From G016756615 sp035556195 (GTDB taxonomy: Bacteria > Pseudomonadota > Alphaproteobacteria > Rhizobiales > Rhizobiaceae): a DNA stretch of 64,000 nucleotides. Position numbers and translations under genes: made by a program. Position 1 is the stretch's first letter. The number at the start of each line of letters is the position of its first letter. The DNA lies in contig DATMFK010000028.1 of the NCBI GenBank assembly GCA_035556195.1, forward strand, positions 1-64,000. The letters run 5' to 3'. Under the pieces are notes generated by a model. That model saw nothing but the letters and a program-made list of their open reading frames with translations, was not told the DNA's origin and did not search any database. Below, piece by piece: positions 16,518 through 24,033 of this stretch.

Positions 16518-17488
16518 ATGACGCCATGCAGATCGACTTCCCGAGACGGAACTTCATGAAGGGGTTCGCCTGCATCGGCGCGGGTGCCGCGCTGCTGCCG
16601 TGCTGCCTGCCTCGCGCGGCGCTCGCGGCGGACGGGCTTGCTTTCGACGTGCGCGACATTGCCCCCGGTGTCTTCGCGTTCCAGGGGGTCGACGAACTGA
16701 TGACCTCCGCCAATCGAGGAGCGATCGCCAATCTCGGCCTCGTCGTGGGGAATGACGCCGCCGCCGTGATCGACAGCGGCGGCAGCATGATCGAAGGATA
16801 CGCGCTTGTCGAGGCGGTGCGTAAAGTCACCGACAGGCCGGTCCGATATCTCATCAATACCCATATGCACCCCGACCATATCTTCGGCAACGCGGCTTTC
16901 CCCGATGCGGCCGTTGTCGGGCATCGCAATCTGCCTGCCGCGCTCGAGGCGCGCGGCGCGTTCTATCTGCGGAGCTATCGCAATCAGCTCGGCGAGGCGC
17001 TGATGAAGGACATCACGATCGTGCCGCCCACTCTGCTCGTGGAGGACCAGTTGGAACTCGACCTAGGCGGTCGAAAGCTCGAACTGAAGGCCTGGCAGCC
17101 CGCCCATACCGACAACGACTTGACGGTGCGCGACATCGCCAGCGGAACTTTCTTTGCCGGCGATCTCGTGTTCATGGGGCACCTGCCGACGCTCGACGGA
17201 TCACTGCTGGGCTGGATGCGCCAGATGGAAACGCTCGACGCAGTCGACGCGCGGCGGGTGGTGCCTGGCCATGGCCCCTCGCCAGCCGATTGGCCCGCCG
17301 CCTTGAGCGCGGAGCGGCGTTACTTCGACGTGTTGGCCTCCGATGTGAGGCAAGCCATTGCCGATGGGGTGCCCCTGGCGGAGGCGGTCAAGACCGCGGG
17401 CGGAAGCGAGCGGGCGCATTGGGCGTTGTTCGATGATTATAACGAGCGAAATGCCACCGCTGCCTATGCGGAGCTGGAATGGGAATGA
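16514..17488 (+). CDS. Quinoprotein relay system zinc metallohydrolase (SoxH-related, type 2)
   Basis: This 324-residue MBL-fold protein has a twin-Arg signal (RRNFMKGF, then a hydrophobic stretch to about residue 39), so it is exported folded. The zinc motif H117-M-H119-P-D121-H122 is intact, with later ligands in PAHTDND and PGHGPS. Proteins like this occur beside PQQ dehydrogenases together with SoxYZ-like carriers, in a proposed relay whose chemistry is not established. The ATG overlaps the ATPase stop, tying it to the importer. I place it in the type 2 group by its company with the SoxYZ-like gene. Confidence 0.85.
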   Translation: MNDAMQIDFPRRNFMKGFACIGAGAALLPCCLPRAALAADGLAFDVRDIAPGVFAFQGVDELMTSANRGAIANLGLVVGNDAAAVIDSGGSMIEGYALVEAVRKVTDRPVRYLINTHMHPDHIFGNAAFPDAAVVGHRNLPAALEARGAFYLRSYRNQLGEALMKDITIVPPTLLVEDQLELDLGGRKLELKAWQPAHTDNDLTVRDIASGTFFAGDLVFMGHLPTLDGSLLGWMRQMETLDAVDARRVVPGHGPSPADWPAALSAERRYFDVLASDVRQAIADGVPLAEAVKTAGGSERAHWALFDDYNERNATAAYAELEWE

Positions 17489-17591
17489 GCTGTCGGCTCA
17501 TCCGACGACGGCTGGTTTGCCAAGACCGCGGCGGAAGCCTATGATCCAAGACGCCTGGGCACCACCTCTCTTGAAACAGGTGGAGGCATAA

Positions 17592-18455
17592 ATGCGACAC
17601 GACGCTCGTGGAGACCGGCGCAACCGCTCGCCGATCGCACTTTTCATCACCATCGCGTTCCTTGCCGCGGCGACCCTGACGGGATTCCCGGCGGGCGCAC
17701 TGGCCCAGCAGACCATGGCCTCGTCGGACAAGCTGTGGGACGGCATGAAGGGCGACGTGTTCGGCGAACGACCGATCCTCGTCGACACCGGGCTCGTCCG
17801 CATCGAGGCGCCAAAGCGCGCCCAGGATGCGGCCCTTGTTCCGGTCGATATCTTCATCGATCCGGCGAAAGCACCGGAAGGCGTGAAATCGGTGACCATG
17901 ATCATCGACGCCAATCCCGCCCCTGTGGCCGCCACCTTCCAGCTCGGCAAGGAGGCGGGTGTGACTCATCTTTCCACCCGCGTTCGCGTCAACGACTATT
18001 CCTTTCTGCGCGCCATCGCCGAAACCCAAAGCGGCGAACTTCATATGGCCCGGACATTCGTTAAGGCGTCGGGAGGGTGCTCAGCCCCGGCTGTGAAGAA
18101 CCAGGCCGAAGCCCGTGCCTCTATGGGCAAGATGAAGCTGCGCCAGTTCCCGGCAGCCGAGACGATGAGCAAGGCTCAGGAATTGCAGTTGATGATCCGC
18201 CATCCCAACAATTCGGGGCTTCAACGGGATCCGCTGACCCAATATTTCATTCCGGCGCATTTCGTCCAGAAGCTGTCGATCTCGCAAGACGATCGACTGA
18301 TCCTGTCGATGGAGGGCGGGATATCGATTTCCGAGGATCCCAATTTCCGCTTCGACTTCGCCGCACATGGCGGAGGTGACATCCGGGTCGAAGCTGTCGA
18401 TACGGACGGCAAGGTCTTCCGCGATCAATGGCCCCTGGAAGCTGCGGGGCTTTGA
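17592..18455 (+). CDS. Quinoprotein dehydrogenase-associated SoxYZ-like carrier
   Basis: This 287-residue protein has a signal peptide (hydrophobic stretch to about residue 40, ending ALAQQ), a SoxY-like domain to about residue 165 and a SoxZ-like domain after it. The SoxY carrier Cys motif appears as GGCSAP with C163, placed between the domains rather than at the C-terminus as in free SoxY. In Sox systems this Cys carries sulfur intermediates. The fused form is known next to PQQ dehydrogenases. Start ATG 17592 is preceded by AGGTGGAGGC. The gap of 103 bases from the metallohydrolase still allows one operon. Confidence 0.85.
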   Translation: MRHDARGDRRNRSPIALFITIAFLAAATLTGFPAGALAQQTMASSDKLWDGMKGDVFGERPILVDTGLVRIEAPKRAQDAALVPVDIFIDPAKAPEGVKSVTMIIDANPAPVAATFQLGKEAGVTHLSTRVRVNDYSFLRAIAETQSGELHMARTFVKASGGCSAPAVKNQAEARASMGKMKLRQFPAAETMSKAQELQLMIRHPNNSGLQRDPLTQYFIPAHFVQKLSISQDDRLILSMEGGISISEDPNFRFDFAAHGGGDIRVEAVDTDGKVFRDQWPLEAAGL

Positions 18456-18527
18456 TACCACCGGCGTCGATCCTTGACCTGTCGGCCGGACATCTCTCCG
18501 GCGCATAGGCCTACAATGTTCACCTAT

Positions 18528-18548
18528 CTTCTGCCCGACGGGGAGAAG
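18528..18548. terminator. RIME-like hairpin between converging genes
   Basis: CTTCTGCCCG and CGGGGAGAAG form a ten-base inverted repeat with one mismatch and a one-base spacer, the core of rhizobial RIME-type elements. It lies 73 bases after the SoxYZ-like gene and 65 bases before the end of the minus-strand gene at 18613, a position suited to bidirectional termination. Confidence 0.5.
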
Positions 18549-18612
18549 GCGCGGCCAGGCGAACAGGGCCTTGCCCAAGGGTCGATCCTTTTGCGGCCTG
18601 AATGACGGCTTC

Positions 18613-18969
18613 TCAGAAGCAGCGTATGTCGGCCTCCGCCTGGGCGCGGCGCAATTCCGCCCCGGCCGCCTTGGCCGGCGCGCTTTCTCGGAACAGGCCG
18701 CTCGCCTCCCCTGTCGTCAAGGCCATGCGCCGGAACGTCTCGGCCGCTTCATAGCGCTGGTAGGGAACGATCGAGGCGATGACATCAATCGAACAGGAAC
18801 AACGTTCGAGCACGTCGCGCGTCTCGCCATTCGACTTCATGCAGCCGAGCACGTAATCCGCGAGCGCGACGGTCGGATAGTCTCCGGCGGCGTGCGCAGG
18901 ACCTGTGCTCGCGACAATGCACGTCATGAGCCAGGATGAGACGGCCGCCAAGGCAATGGAACTGCGCAT
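18613..18969 (-). CDS. Secreted small Cys-containing hypothetical protein
   Basis: This 118-residue protein has a signal peptide (MRSSIALAAVSSWLMTCIVA, cleavage near AHA) and a mature part of about 90 residues with four Cys (LGCMKS, RCSCSID and the final RCF), probably two disulfides. ATG 18969 is preceded by GGGAGG. Longer starts upstream would remove the signal position. It is divergent from xoxF and shares its 671-base upstream region, so it may be co-regulated with methanol oxidation. The family is not recognised. Confidence 0.75.
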   Translation of the reverse strand: MRSSIALAAVSSWLMTCIVASTGPAHAAGDYPTVALADYVLGCMKSNGETRDVLERCSCSIDVIASIVPYQRYEAAETFRRMALTTGEASGLFRESAPAKAAGAELRRAQAEADIRCF

Positions 18970-19640
18970 CCGGAAAACCTCCCTTTTGCCTGCACTGATT
19001 ACGGATTGTTCCGACCGTATCAATTGGGCGCGCAGGACGATAACGGTCAACCTGTATATAGGACCAAAGGAGGAATGCTCCACTGATCCGGGAACATCGC
19101 CTGAGATCGAATTCGGCCTTCCGTCGCATCGCTTCGTGAGGATCGAAACGTAGCTTCGCATCACTATCTCAAGCCCGCGAAAAAGGCACATACTACGGAT
19201 TTCCTACACAAACAAATAACTCCGTCTATTATCTAAATATACCTCTCCACTGAACCCAGCCAGTGACACTGAATTGATGTTTCCCCTGCCAGATTCTATA
19301 AACATAAATATATATAGCATTCTTGATAGTTGCCGATCATCTTAATACCGCGCTGCATCATTTCCTTATTGCGCTGCAATAAACAACTGCAGGCTTTTTT
19401 CTTGCCTACCGGTTACTAATGACATAGCCTTTCCTTGTTTCCGGCTTCAAGGGCGTCACCGTCTTAGGGAGCGGCGACTGTCTTTCGTAGGCCAAGTGAG
19501 GTGGGCAGCAATGGTGCCCTCTGCTCGTCTGGCTTAGGTCGTGACACGCTGCCGGAAATACTTCCCACACATGGATCGCTCGGGCGGCCCCCTGGGGGTT
19601 AGCCGATCGATTCCTGATCGTGAACCCCGGGAGGATTCGA
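18970..19640. promoter_or_regulatory. Divergent upstream region of xoxF
   Basis: No gene is supported here. The stretch from about 19190 to 19400 is clearly more AT-rich than its surroundings (for example TAAACATAAATATATATAGC), as expected of a strong promoter region. A perfect palindrome lies at 19366-19382, and GCGCTGCA occurs at about 19350 and again at 19371. The xoxF ribosome-binding site GGGAGGA ends the region. Promoter elements cannot be fixed by eye. Confidence 0.6.
19366..19382. promoter_or_regulatory. Perfect palindrome, candidate operator for xoxF
   Basis: TTATTGC and GCAATAA are exact reverse complements around the three-base spacer GCT. The site lies 258 bases upstream of the xoxF start within the AT-rich promoter region and is the best dyad there. 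The binding regulator is not encoded nearby and is unknown. Confidence 0.5.
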
Positions 19641-21542
19641 ATGCGTGCATCGATCAAGGCACTTTGCATTCCCATTGCCGCAGTGCTGCTCACGGGCGCT
19701 TCGGCCGTGGGCGCCTGGTCCAATGAAGAGCTTCAGAAACTTGCTTCAGATCCCAAGAACTGGGCGATGCCGACGGGCGACTACGCCAATACGCGTTACT
19801 CGAAGCTCAACCAGATCAACAAGGACAACGTAAAGGATCTGCAGGTCAAGTGGACCTTCTCCACCGGCGTGCTGCGCGGCCACGAAGGCGGCCCCCTGGT
19901 GATCGGCGACGTGATGTATATCCACACGCCCTTCCCGAATATCGTCTATGCCCTCGATCTCAAGAATGACGGCAAGATCCTCTGGAAATACGAACCGAAG
20001 CAGGATCCGAACGTCATTCCGATCATGTGCTGCGATACGGTCAACCGCGGTGTTGCCTATGGCGACGGCAAGATCATCCTGAACCAGGCCGACACGATGG
20101 TCACCGCGCTCGACGCCAAGACCGGCAAGGTCGTTTGGTCGATCAAGAACGGCGATGCAACGGACGGCAGCAAGGGCGAATCCGGCACGCACGCACCAAT
20201 GGTGTTCAAGGACAAGGTCATTGTCGGTGTGTCCGGCGGTGAGTTCGGCGTCCGCGGCTGGGTCGCGGCCTACAACCTGAAGGACGGCTCGCTCGCCTGG
20301 AAGGCCTATTCGATGGGGCCGGATTCCGACACGCTGCTCGACCCTGCGAAGACTACCCACCTCGGCAAGCCGGTCGGCAAGGACTCCGGCCTGAACACGT
20401 GGGAAGGCGAACAGTGGAAGACAGGCGGCGGCGCCACCTGGGGCTGGTATGCCTACGATCCCAAGCTGAACCTGATCTACTACGGCTCCGGCAATCCTTC
20501 GACCTGGAATCCCGTGCAACGTCCCGGTGACAACCGCTGGTCGATGACCATCTTCGCCCGCGATGCGGATTCAGGCGTTGCCAAGTGGGTCTACCAGATG
20601 ACCCCCCACGACGAGTGGGACTATGACGGCGTTAACGAGATGATTCTCGTCGACGGCATGGAGGTCAACGGCGCGAAGCATGACGTTCTCGTGCATTTCG
20701 ACCGCAACGGTTTCGCCTATACGATGGATCGGGCTTCCGGCGAGCTTTTGGTCGCCAAGAAATACGATCCGAAGGTGAACTGGGCGACCGAAGTGGTCAT
20801 GGACCCGAAGAGCGACCAATATGGCCGCCCGCAGGTCGTGGCGAAGTACTCCACGCAGCAGAACGGCGAGGACGTGAACACGACCGGCGTGTGCCCGGCA
20901 GCTCTCGGCACGAAGGACCAGCAACCGGCGACCTATTCGCCGAAGACCGGCCTCTTCTACGTGCCGACGAACCACGTCTGCATGGACTATGAGCCCTACA
21001 AGGTGAGCTACACGGCCGGCCAGCCTTATGTAGGCGCGACCGTATCGATGTATCCGGCCCCGGACAGCCATGGCGGCATGGGCAACTTCATCGCCTGGGA
21101 TGCCTCCAAGGGTGAGATCGTCTGGTCGAAGCCGGAGCAGTTCTCGGTCTGGTCGGGCGCCTTGTCGACAGATGGCGACGTCGTCTTCTACGGAACGCTG
21201 GAAGGCTACATCAAGGCAGTCGATAAGGACGGGAAGGAACTTTACAAGTTCAAGACCCCGTCCGGCATCATCGGCAACATCAACACCTACGAGCACAATG
21301 GCAAGCAGTACATTGCCGTGCTGTCGGGTGTCGGTGGCTGGGCAGGCATCGGTCTCGCCGGCGGCCTGCTGTCGCCTGAGAATGCGGCCGCCTGGCATGG
21401 CGCCGTCGATCAGGGTCGTGCGCAGGGCGACGAAACCCAGGTGGTCGGCACCGCCGGTCTCGGAGCCGTGGGCGGCTATGCAGGTCTCGCCGAATACACG
21501 ACGCTCGGTGGGCAGTTGACCGTCTTCGGGCTTCCGGACTGA
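19641..21542 (+). CDS. xoxF: Lanthanide-dependent methanol dehydrogenase (PQQ enzyme)
   Basis: This 633-residue periplasmic quinoprotein oxidises methanol using PQQ and a lanthanide ion. The signal peptide ends near GAWS. Key residues follow the XoxF pattern: the adjacent Cys pair in IPIMCCDT (C130-C131), E201 in GGEFG, N285 in GSGNP, and H-D-E-W-D327-Y-D329-G, where D327 is the catalytic base and D329 is the extra lanthanide ligand that calcium-dependent MxaF lacks (Ala there). ATG 19641 follows GGGAGGA. The sequence looks like the XoxF5 clade, by eye. No mxaF is in the window. Electrons pass to XoxG. Confidence 0.97.
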   Translation: MRASIKALCIPIAAVLLTGASAVGAWSNEELQKLASDPKNWAMPTGDYANTRYSKLNQINKDNVKDLQVKWTFSTGVLRGHEGGPLVIGDVMYIHTPFPNIVYALDLKNDGKILWKYEPKQDPNVIPIMCCDTVNRGVAYGDGKIILNQADTMVTALDAKTGKVVWSIKNGDATDGSKGESGTHAPMVFKDKVIVGVSGGEFGVRGWVAAYNLKDGSLAWKAYSMGPDSDTLLDPAKTTHLGKPVGKDSGLNTWEGEQWKTGGGATWGWYAYDPKLNLIYYGSGNPSTWNPVQRPGDNRWSMTIFARDADSGVAKWVYQMTPHDEWDYDGVNEMILVDGMEVNGAKHDVLVHFDRNGFAYTMDRASGELLVAKKYDPKVNWATEVVMDPKSDQYGRPQVVAKYSTQQNGEDVNTTGVCPAALGTKDQQPATYSPKTGLFYVPTNHVCMDYEPYKVSYTAGQPYVGATVSMYPAPDSHGGMGNFIAWDASKGEIVWSKPEQFSVWSGALSTDGDVVFYGTLEGYIKAVDKDGKELYKFKTPSGIIGNINTYEHNGKQYIAVLSGVGGWAGIGLAGGLLSPENAAAWHGAVDQGRAQGDETQVVGTAGLGAVGGYAGLAEYTTLGGQLTVFGLPD

Positions 21543-21589
21543 GTGCGGACGCCATGGACAGGCCCGGGTTTGTCCCGAGCCATGAGAAA

Positions 21590-21628
21590 CGAGAGCCCGG
21601 CTCGCCCGGAAAGCTGGCCGGGCTCTCG
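21590..21628. terminator. Strong hairpin between xoxF and xoxG
   Basis: CGAGAGCCCGGC (21590-21601) and GCCGGGCTCTCG (21617-21628) form a perfect 12-base stem with a 15-base loop, followed by ATTTCG. A weaker imperfect hairpin (GGCCCGGG and CCCGAGCC) lies just before it. Without a clear T-run it may be a partial terminator or a 3' stabiliser that keeps xoxF mRNA in excess over xoxG and xoxJ. Confidence 0.7.
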
Positions 21629-21708
21629 ATTTCGCCACGCAATCCCCAAAACTCCTGTCACCGCCGCATAGCGACAGTCGTCCGTGGCGAAATGAGAAAG
21701 AGGTTGGA

Positions 21709-22230
21709 ATGCCCTATCGCAATGCAATCCCGTTTCTGGTCGCCTTCCTTGTTAGCCTGTCCGGACCTGTGCATGCCGAGGACGATCAGCAAAAGGCTGC
21801 CGCGGTGAAGGACGAGGATGGCAAGTATTTCGACGCGGATGGAAATCCGACATTCAAGATCCAGGAAGACGGCACGGTGGACTGGTATACTTTCAGCGGC
21901 TACCGTCGCTATCATTCGGACTGCCATGTCTGCCACGGGCCGGACGGGGTCGGATCGAGTTATGCTCCGGCACTCGCCAACTCGCTCAAGACCATGGATT
22001 ACGGGACCTTCCTGTCGATCGTCGCCGAGGGGCGCAAGAACATGACCGGCGGCAAGGAGAATGTCATGCCGGCCTTCGGCGAGAACAAGAACGTCTATTG
22101 CTATATGGACGATCTCTACATCTATTTGAGAGCCCGCGCGGTCGATGCGATCCCGCGCGGACGGCCGCCGAAGAAGGCCGACAAGCCGCAGACGGCCAAG
22201 GATCATGAAGCATCGTGCATGGGAGGATGA
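21709..22230 (+). CDS. xoxG: Cytochrome c, electron acceptor of XoxF
   Basis: This 173-residue protein has a signal peptide (cleavage near VHA) and one haem-binding site C72-H-V-C75-H76. M120 in ENVMPAFG is the likely axial ligand. It matches the cytochrome cL-type partner of XoxF, which takes electrons from PQQH2 in the periplasm. The acidic N-terminal segment after the signal is typical. The stop overlaps the region of the xoxJ start, so the two genes are closely coupled. AGAGGTTGG precedes the ATG. Confidence 0.93.
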   Translation: MPYRNAIPFLVAFLVSLSGPVHAEDDQQKAAAVKDEDGKYFDADGNPTFKIQEDGTVDWYTFSGYRRYHSDCHVCHGPDGVGSSYAPALANSLKTMDYGTFLSIVAEGRKNMTGGKENVMPAFGENKNVYCYMDDLYIYLRARAVDAIPRGRPPKKADKPQTAKDHEASCMGG

Positions 22231-22235
22231 CATCC

Positions 22236-23093
22236 ATGCCGGTTCGCCAGTTCCTGCGCGTCATCCTGGGAGCAGCACTGCTGTCGGCAACGACGTCGGC
22301 TTCGGCTCTCGCGCAAGGCGCCGGCCTCGGCGCGGCGGGCGAGTTGGTCGACCCCGACATATTGCGGGTTTGCGCCGATCCCTCCAACATGCCCTTCACC
22401 GACGAGAGCGGCGAGGGCTTCGAAAACAAGCTCGCGGAGCTCGTAGCCCAGAAGACCGGGCGCAAATCCGTCGCCTATACCTGGTTTCCAATGGTGATGG
22501 GATTTGTACGCAATACACTGCGAGCCAATCGGTGCGACGTCATCATGGGGTTCGCGCAGGGCGATGAGCTCGTGCAGAATACCAACGCCTATTACCGTTC
22601 GTCCTACGTGTTGCTTTACAAGAAGGGTAGCGGCCTGGACGGAGTCGAGACGATCGAAGATCCGAAGCTCGCAGGCAAGCGCGTAGGTGTCGTGCAAGGC
22701 ACGCCCCCCGGTTCGAACATGGCCAAAGCCAACCTCATGAAGACGGCCAAGGTCTACCCGCTGATGGTCGACACGCGCTTTGCGCCGTCCGTGGCGGAGC
22801 TGATGATCAAGGACATGCTTGCCGGGGTGATCGACGCGGCGGTGGTATGGGGACCGATGGGCGGATACTACGCCAAGCAATCGGGCGCCGATCTCGCGGT
22901 CGTGCCTCTGATCAAGGAGAAGACGGGATCGCGCATGACCTACCGCATCACCATGGGTGTGCGTCCGTCCGACCAGGAATGGAAACGCGCCCTCAATGTA
23001 TTCATCAGGGAAAACCAAGACGAGATCAACAAGCTACTGATCAGCTTCGGGGTACCCTTGCTGGACGAGCAGGATCGGCCGATCACACAGTGA
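22236..23093 (+). CDS. xoxJ: Periplasmic solute-binding-like protein of the methanol dehydrogenase system
   Basis: This 285-residue protein has a signal peptide (ends near ALAQG) and a periplasmic binding-protein fold beginning DPDILRVCADPSNMPFTDE, the hallmark of the MoxJ/XoxJ group. XoxJ is thought to help activate or assemble XoxF. I prefer ATG 22236 since GGGAGG (22221-22226) sits nine bases upstream; an in-frame ATG at 22227 overlaps the xoxG stop but is too close to that site. There is no ATPase or permease beside it, so it is not an ordinary transporter subunit. Confidence 0.92.
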   Translation: MPVRQFLRVILGAALLSATTSASALAQGAGLGAAGELVDPDILRVCADPSNMPFTDESGEGFENKLAELVAQKTGRKSVAYTWFPMVMGFVRNTLRANRCDVIMGFAQGDELVQNTNAYYRSSYVLLYKKGSGLDGVETIEDPKLAGKRVGVVQGTPPGSNMAKANLMKTAKVYPLMVDTRFAPSVAELMIKDMLAGVIDAAVVWGPMGGYYAKQSGADLAVVPLIKEKTGSRMTYRITMGVRPSDQEWKRALNVFIRENQDEINKLLISFGVPLLDEQDRPITQ

Positions 23094-23113
23094 CATGGAC
23101 GACCTCTATCGCG

Positions 23114-23674
23114 ATGCGCAAAGGACGAAACATCACAGGAATGCTCCTGCTCGCGCTAGGCGTCCTATGCGGCCACGCCCAGGCTGGGGATGTGGCCGAA
23201 CCCGCGGGCTACCGGATGGAGGACTATCGCGCGCCGGTGCCGGCAACGCTCGAGGGTGCGACGGTGGTCGACACGGCCCAGGCGGAAAAACTCTGGCGGG
23301 ACAGGAAGGCAGTGTTCTTCGATGTCATGCCGCATACGCCGAAACCGGCCAACCTGCCGGCAGGAACGATCTGGAAAGACAAGGTCAGAAAGGACATACC
23401 GGGCAGCACCTGGCTCGCCAATGTGGGCTACGGGGCGATCCCGGCGGAGACCGAACGCTATTTCCGCGACGGCCTGTCCGCCAAGACCGGTGCCGACCCG
23501 TCGAAGACGATCCTCTTTTACTGCATGACGGATTGCTGGATGTCATGGAACGCCGCCAAGCGGGCGATGAAATTGGGCTACAGCTCGGTCCTCTGGTATC
23601 CCTACGGTTCCGACGGATGGGAAAAAGCAGGGCTACCGCTGGAAGAGAACAGGCCCTACATTGTCGAAAGGTGA
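23114..23674 (+). CDS. PQQ-dependent catabolism-associated rhodanese-like protein (Cys/Trp motif)
   Basis: This 186-residue secreted protein (signal ends near AQA) has a rhodanese-like domain and the conserved segment FYCMTDCWMSWNAAKRA with C137, C141 and W142; the family is known as the PQQ-associated CXXCW-motif proteins, found beside PQQ alcohol dehydrogenases. The start is uncertain: ATG 23114 or GTG 23090, the latter overlapping the xoxJ stop as GTGA. Neither has a good ribosome-binding site. Its biochemical role is unknown; the two Cys suggest sulfur or disulfide chemistry linked to the SoxYZ-like carrier. Confidence 0.85.
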   Translation: MRKGRNITGMLLLALGVLCGHAQAGDVAEPAGYRMEDYRAPVPATLEGATVVDTAQAEKLWRDRKAVFFDVMPHTPKPANLPAGTIWKDKVRKDIPGSTWLANVGYGAIPAETERYFRDGLSAKTGADPSKTILFYCMTDCWMSWNAAKRAMKLGYSSVLWYPYGSDGWEKAGLPLEENRPYIVER

Positions 23675-23721
23675 CGTGATATTTCTAGGTTTTCGCATTT
23701 TGAATACGTTTTCATTCGTTT

Positions 23722-23736
23722 GTCCATTTAATGGAC
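23722..23736. promoter_or_regulatory. Palindrome upstream of pqqA, candidate operator
   Basis: GTCCATT and AATGGAC are exact reverse complements with a single T between them, 77 bases before the pqqA start. The surrounding stretch (23680-23740) is AT-rich, fitting a promoter for the pqq operon. The regulator is unknown. Confidence 0.5.
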
Positions 23737-23813
23737 GAGCCATTGCGTAACGGTGCCTTGCAATGGCTAACCGACCAATGACCGGCTTCGACGCCGGCAG
23801 AAAGGAGGAATCC

Positions 23814-23909
23814 ATGAAGAAGAGCTGGAAGAAACCGACCATGTGTCAGGTCGCTGCAGGCTTCGAAATCTCTCGTTACCTGCCTGCGGAAGTCACCCCC
23901 AAGAAATAG
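23814..23909 (+). CDS. pqqA: PQQ precursor peptide
   Basis: This 31-residue peptide is the ribosomal precursor whose Glu and Tyr are cross-linked and excised to make PQQ. The sequence starts MKKSWKKPTMCQVAAGFE and carries the required E18-x-x-x-Y22 spacing in FEISRYLPAE. AAAGGAGGAA at 23801-23810 is an excellent ribosome-binding site. It is the first gene of pqqABCDE and is followed by a hairpin, as often seen, which allows the peptide to be made in excess over the enzymes. Confidence 0.95.
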   Translation: MKKSWKKPTMCQVAAGFEISRYLPAEVTPKK

Positions 23910-23918
23910 CCTTGGGGT

Positions 23919-23943
23919 GGGTGCTCTCGATCCGGGAGCACCC
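23919..23943. terminator. Stem-loop between pqqA and pqqB
   Basis: GGGTGCTC and GAGCACCC form a perfect eight-base stem with a nine-base loop, ten bases after the pqqA stop. There is no T-run, so partial termination or protection of a short pqqA transcript is more likely than full termination. Confidence 0.6.
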
Positions 23944-24033
23944 GCTGCCGCTCGCGGCGCAGCAGAAAGCACCGGCGACGGCTGTTTGCCGGAATTTGGT
24001 CTTGCCTGAATTTCAACGTGCCCGGAGATCGCC

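Noticed and set aside
23722..23736. Treating the pqqA dyad and the xoxF dyad as one operator family
   Set aside because: Their arms (GTCCATT and TTATTGC) share no more than chance similarity.
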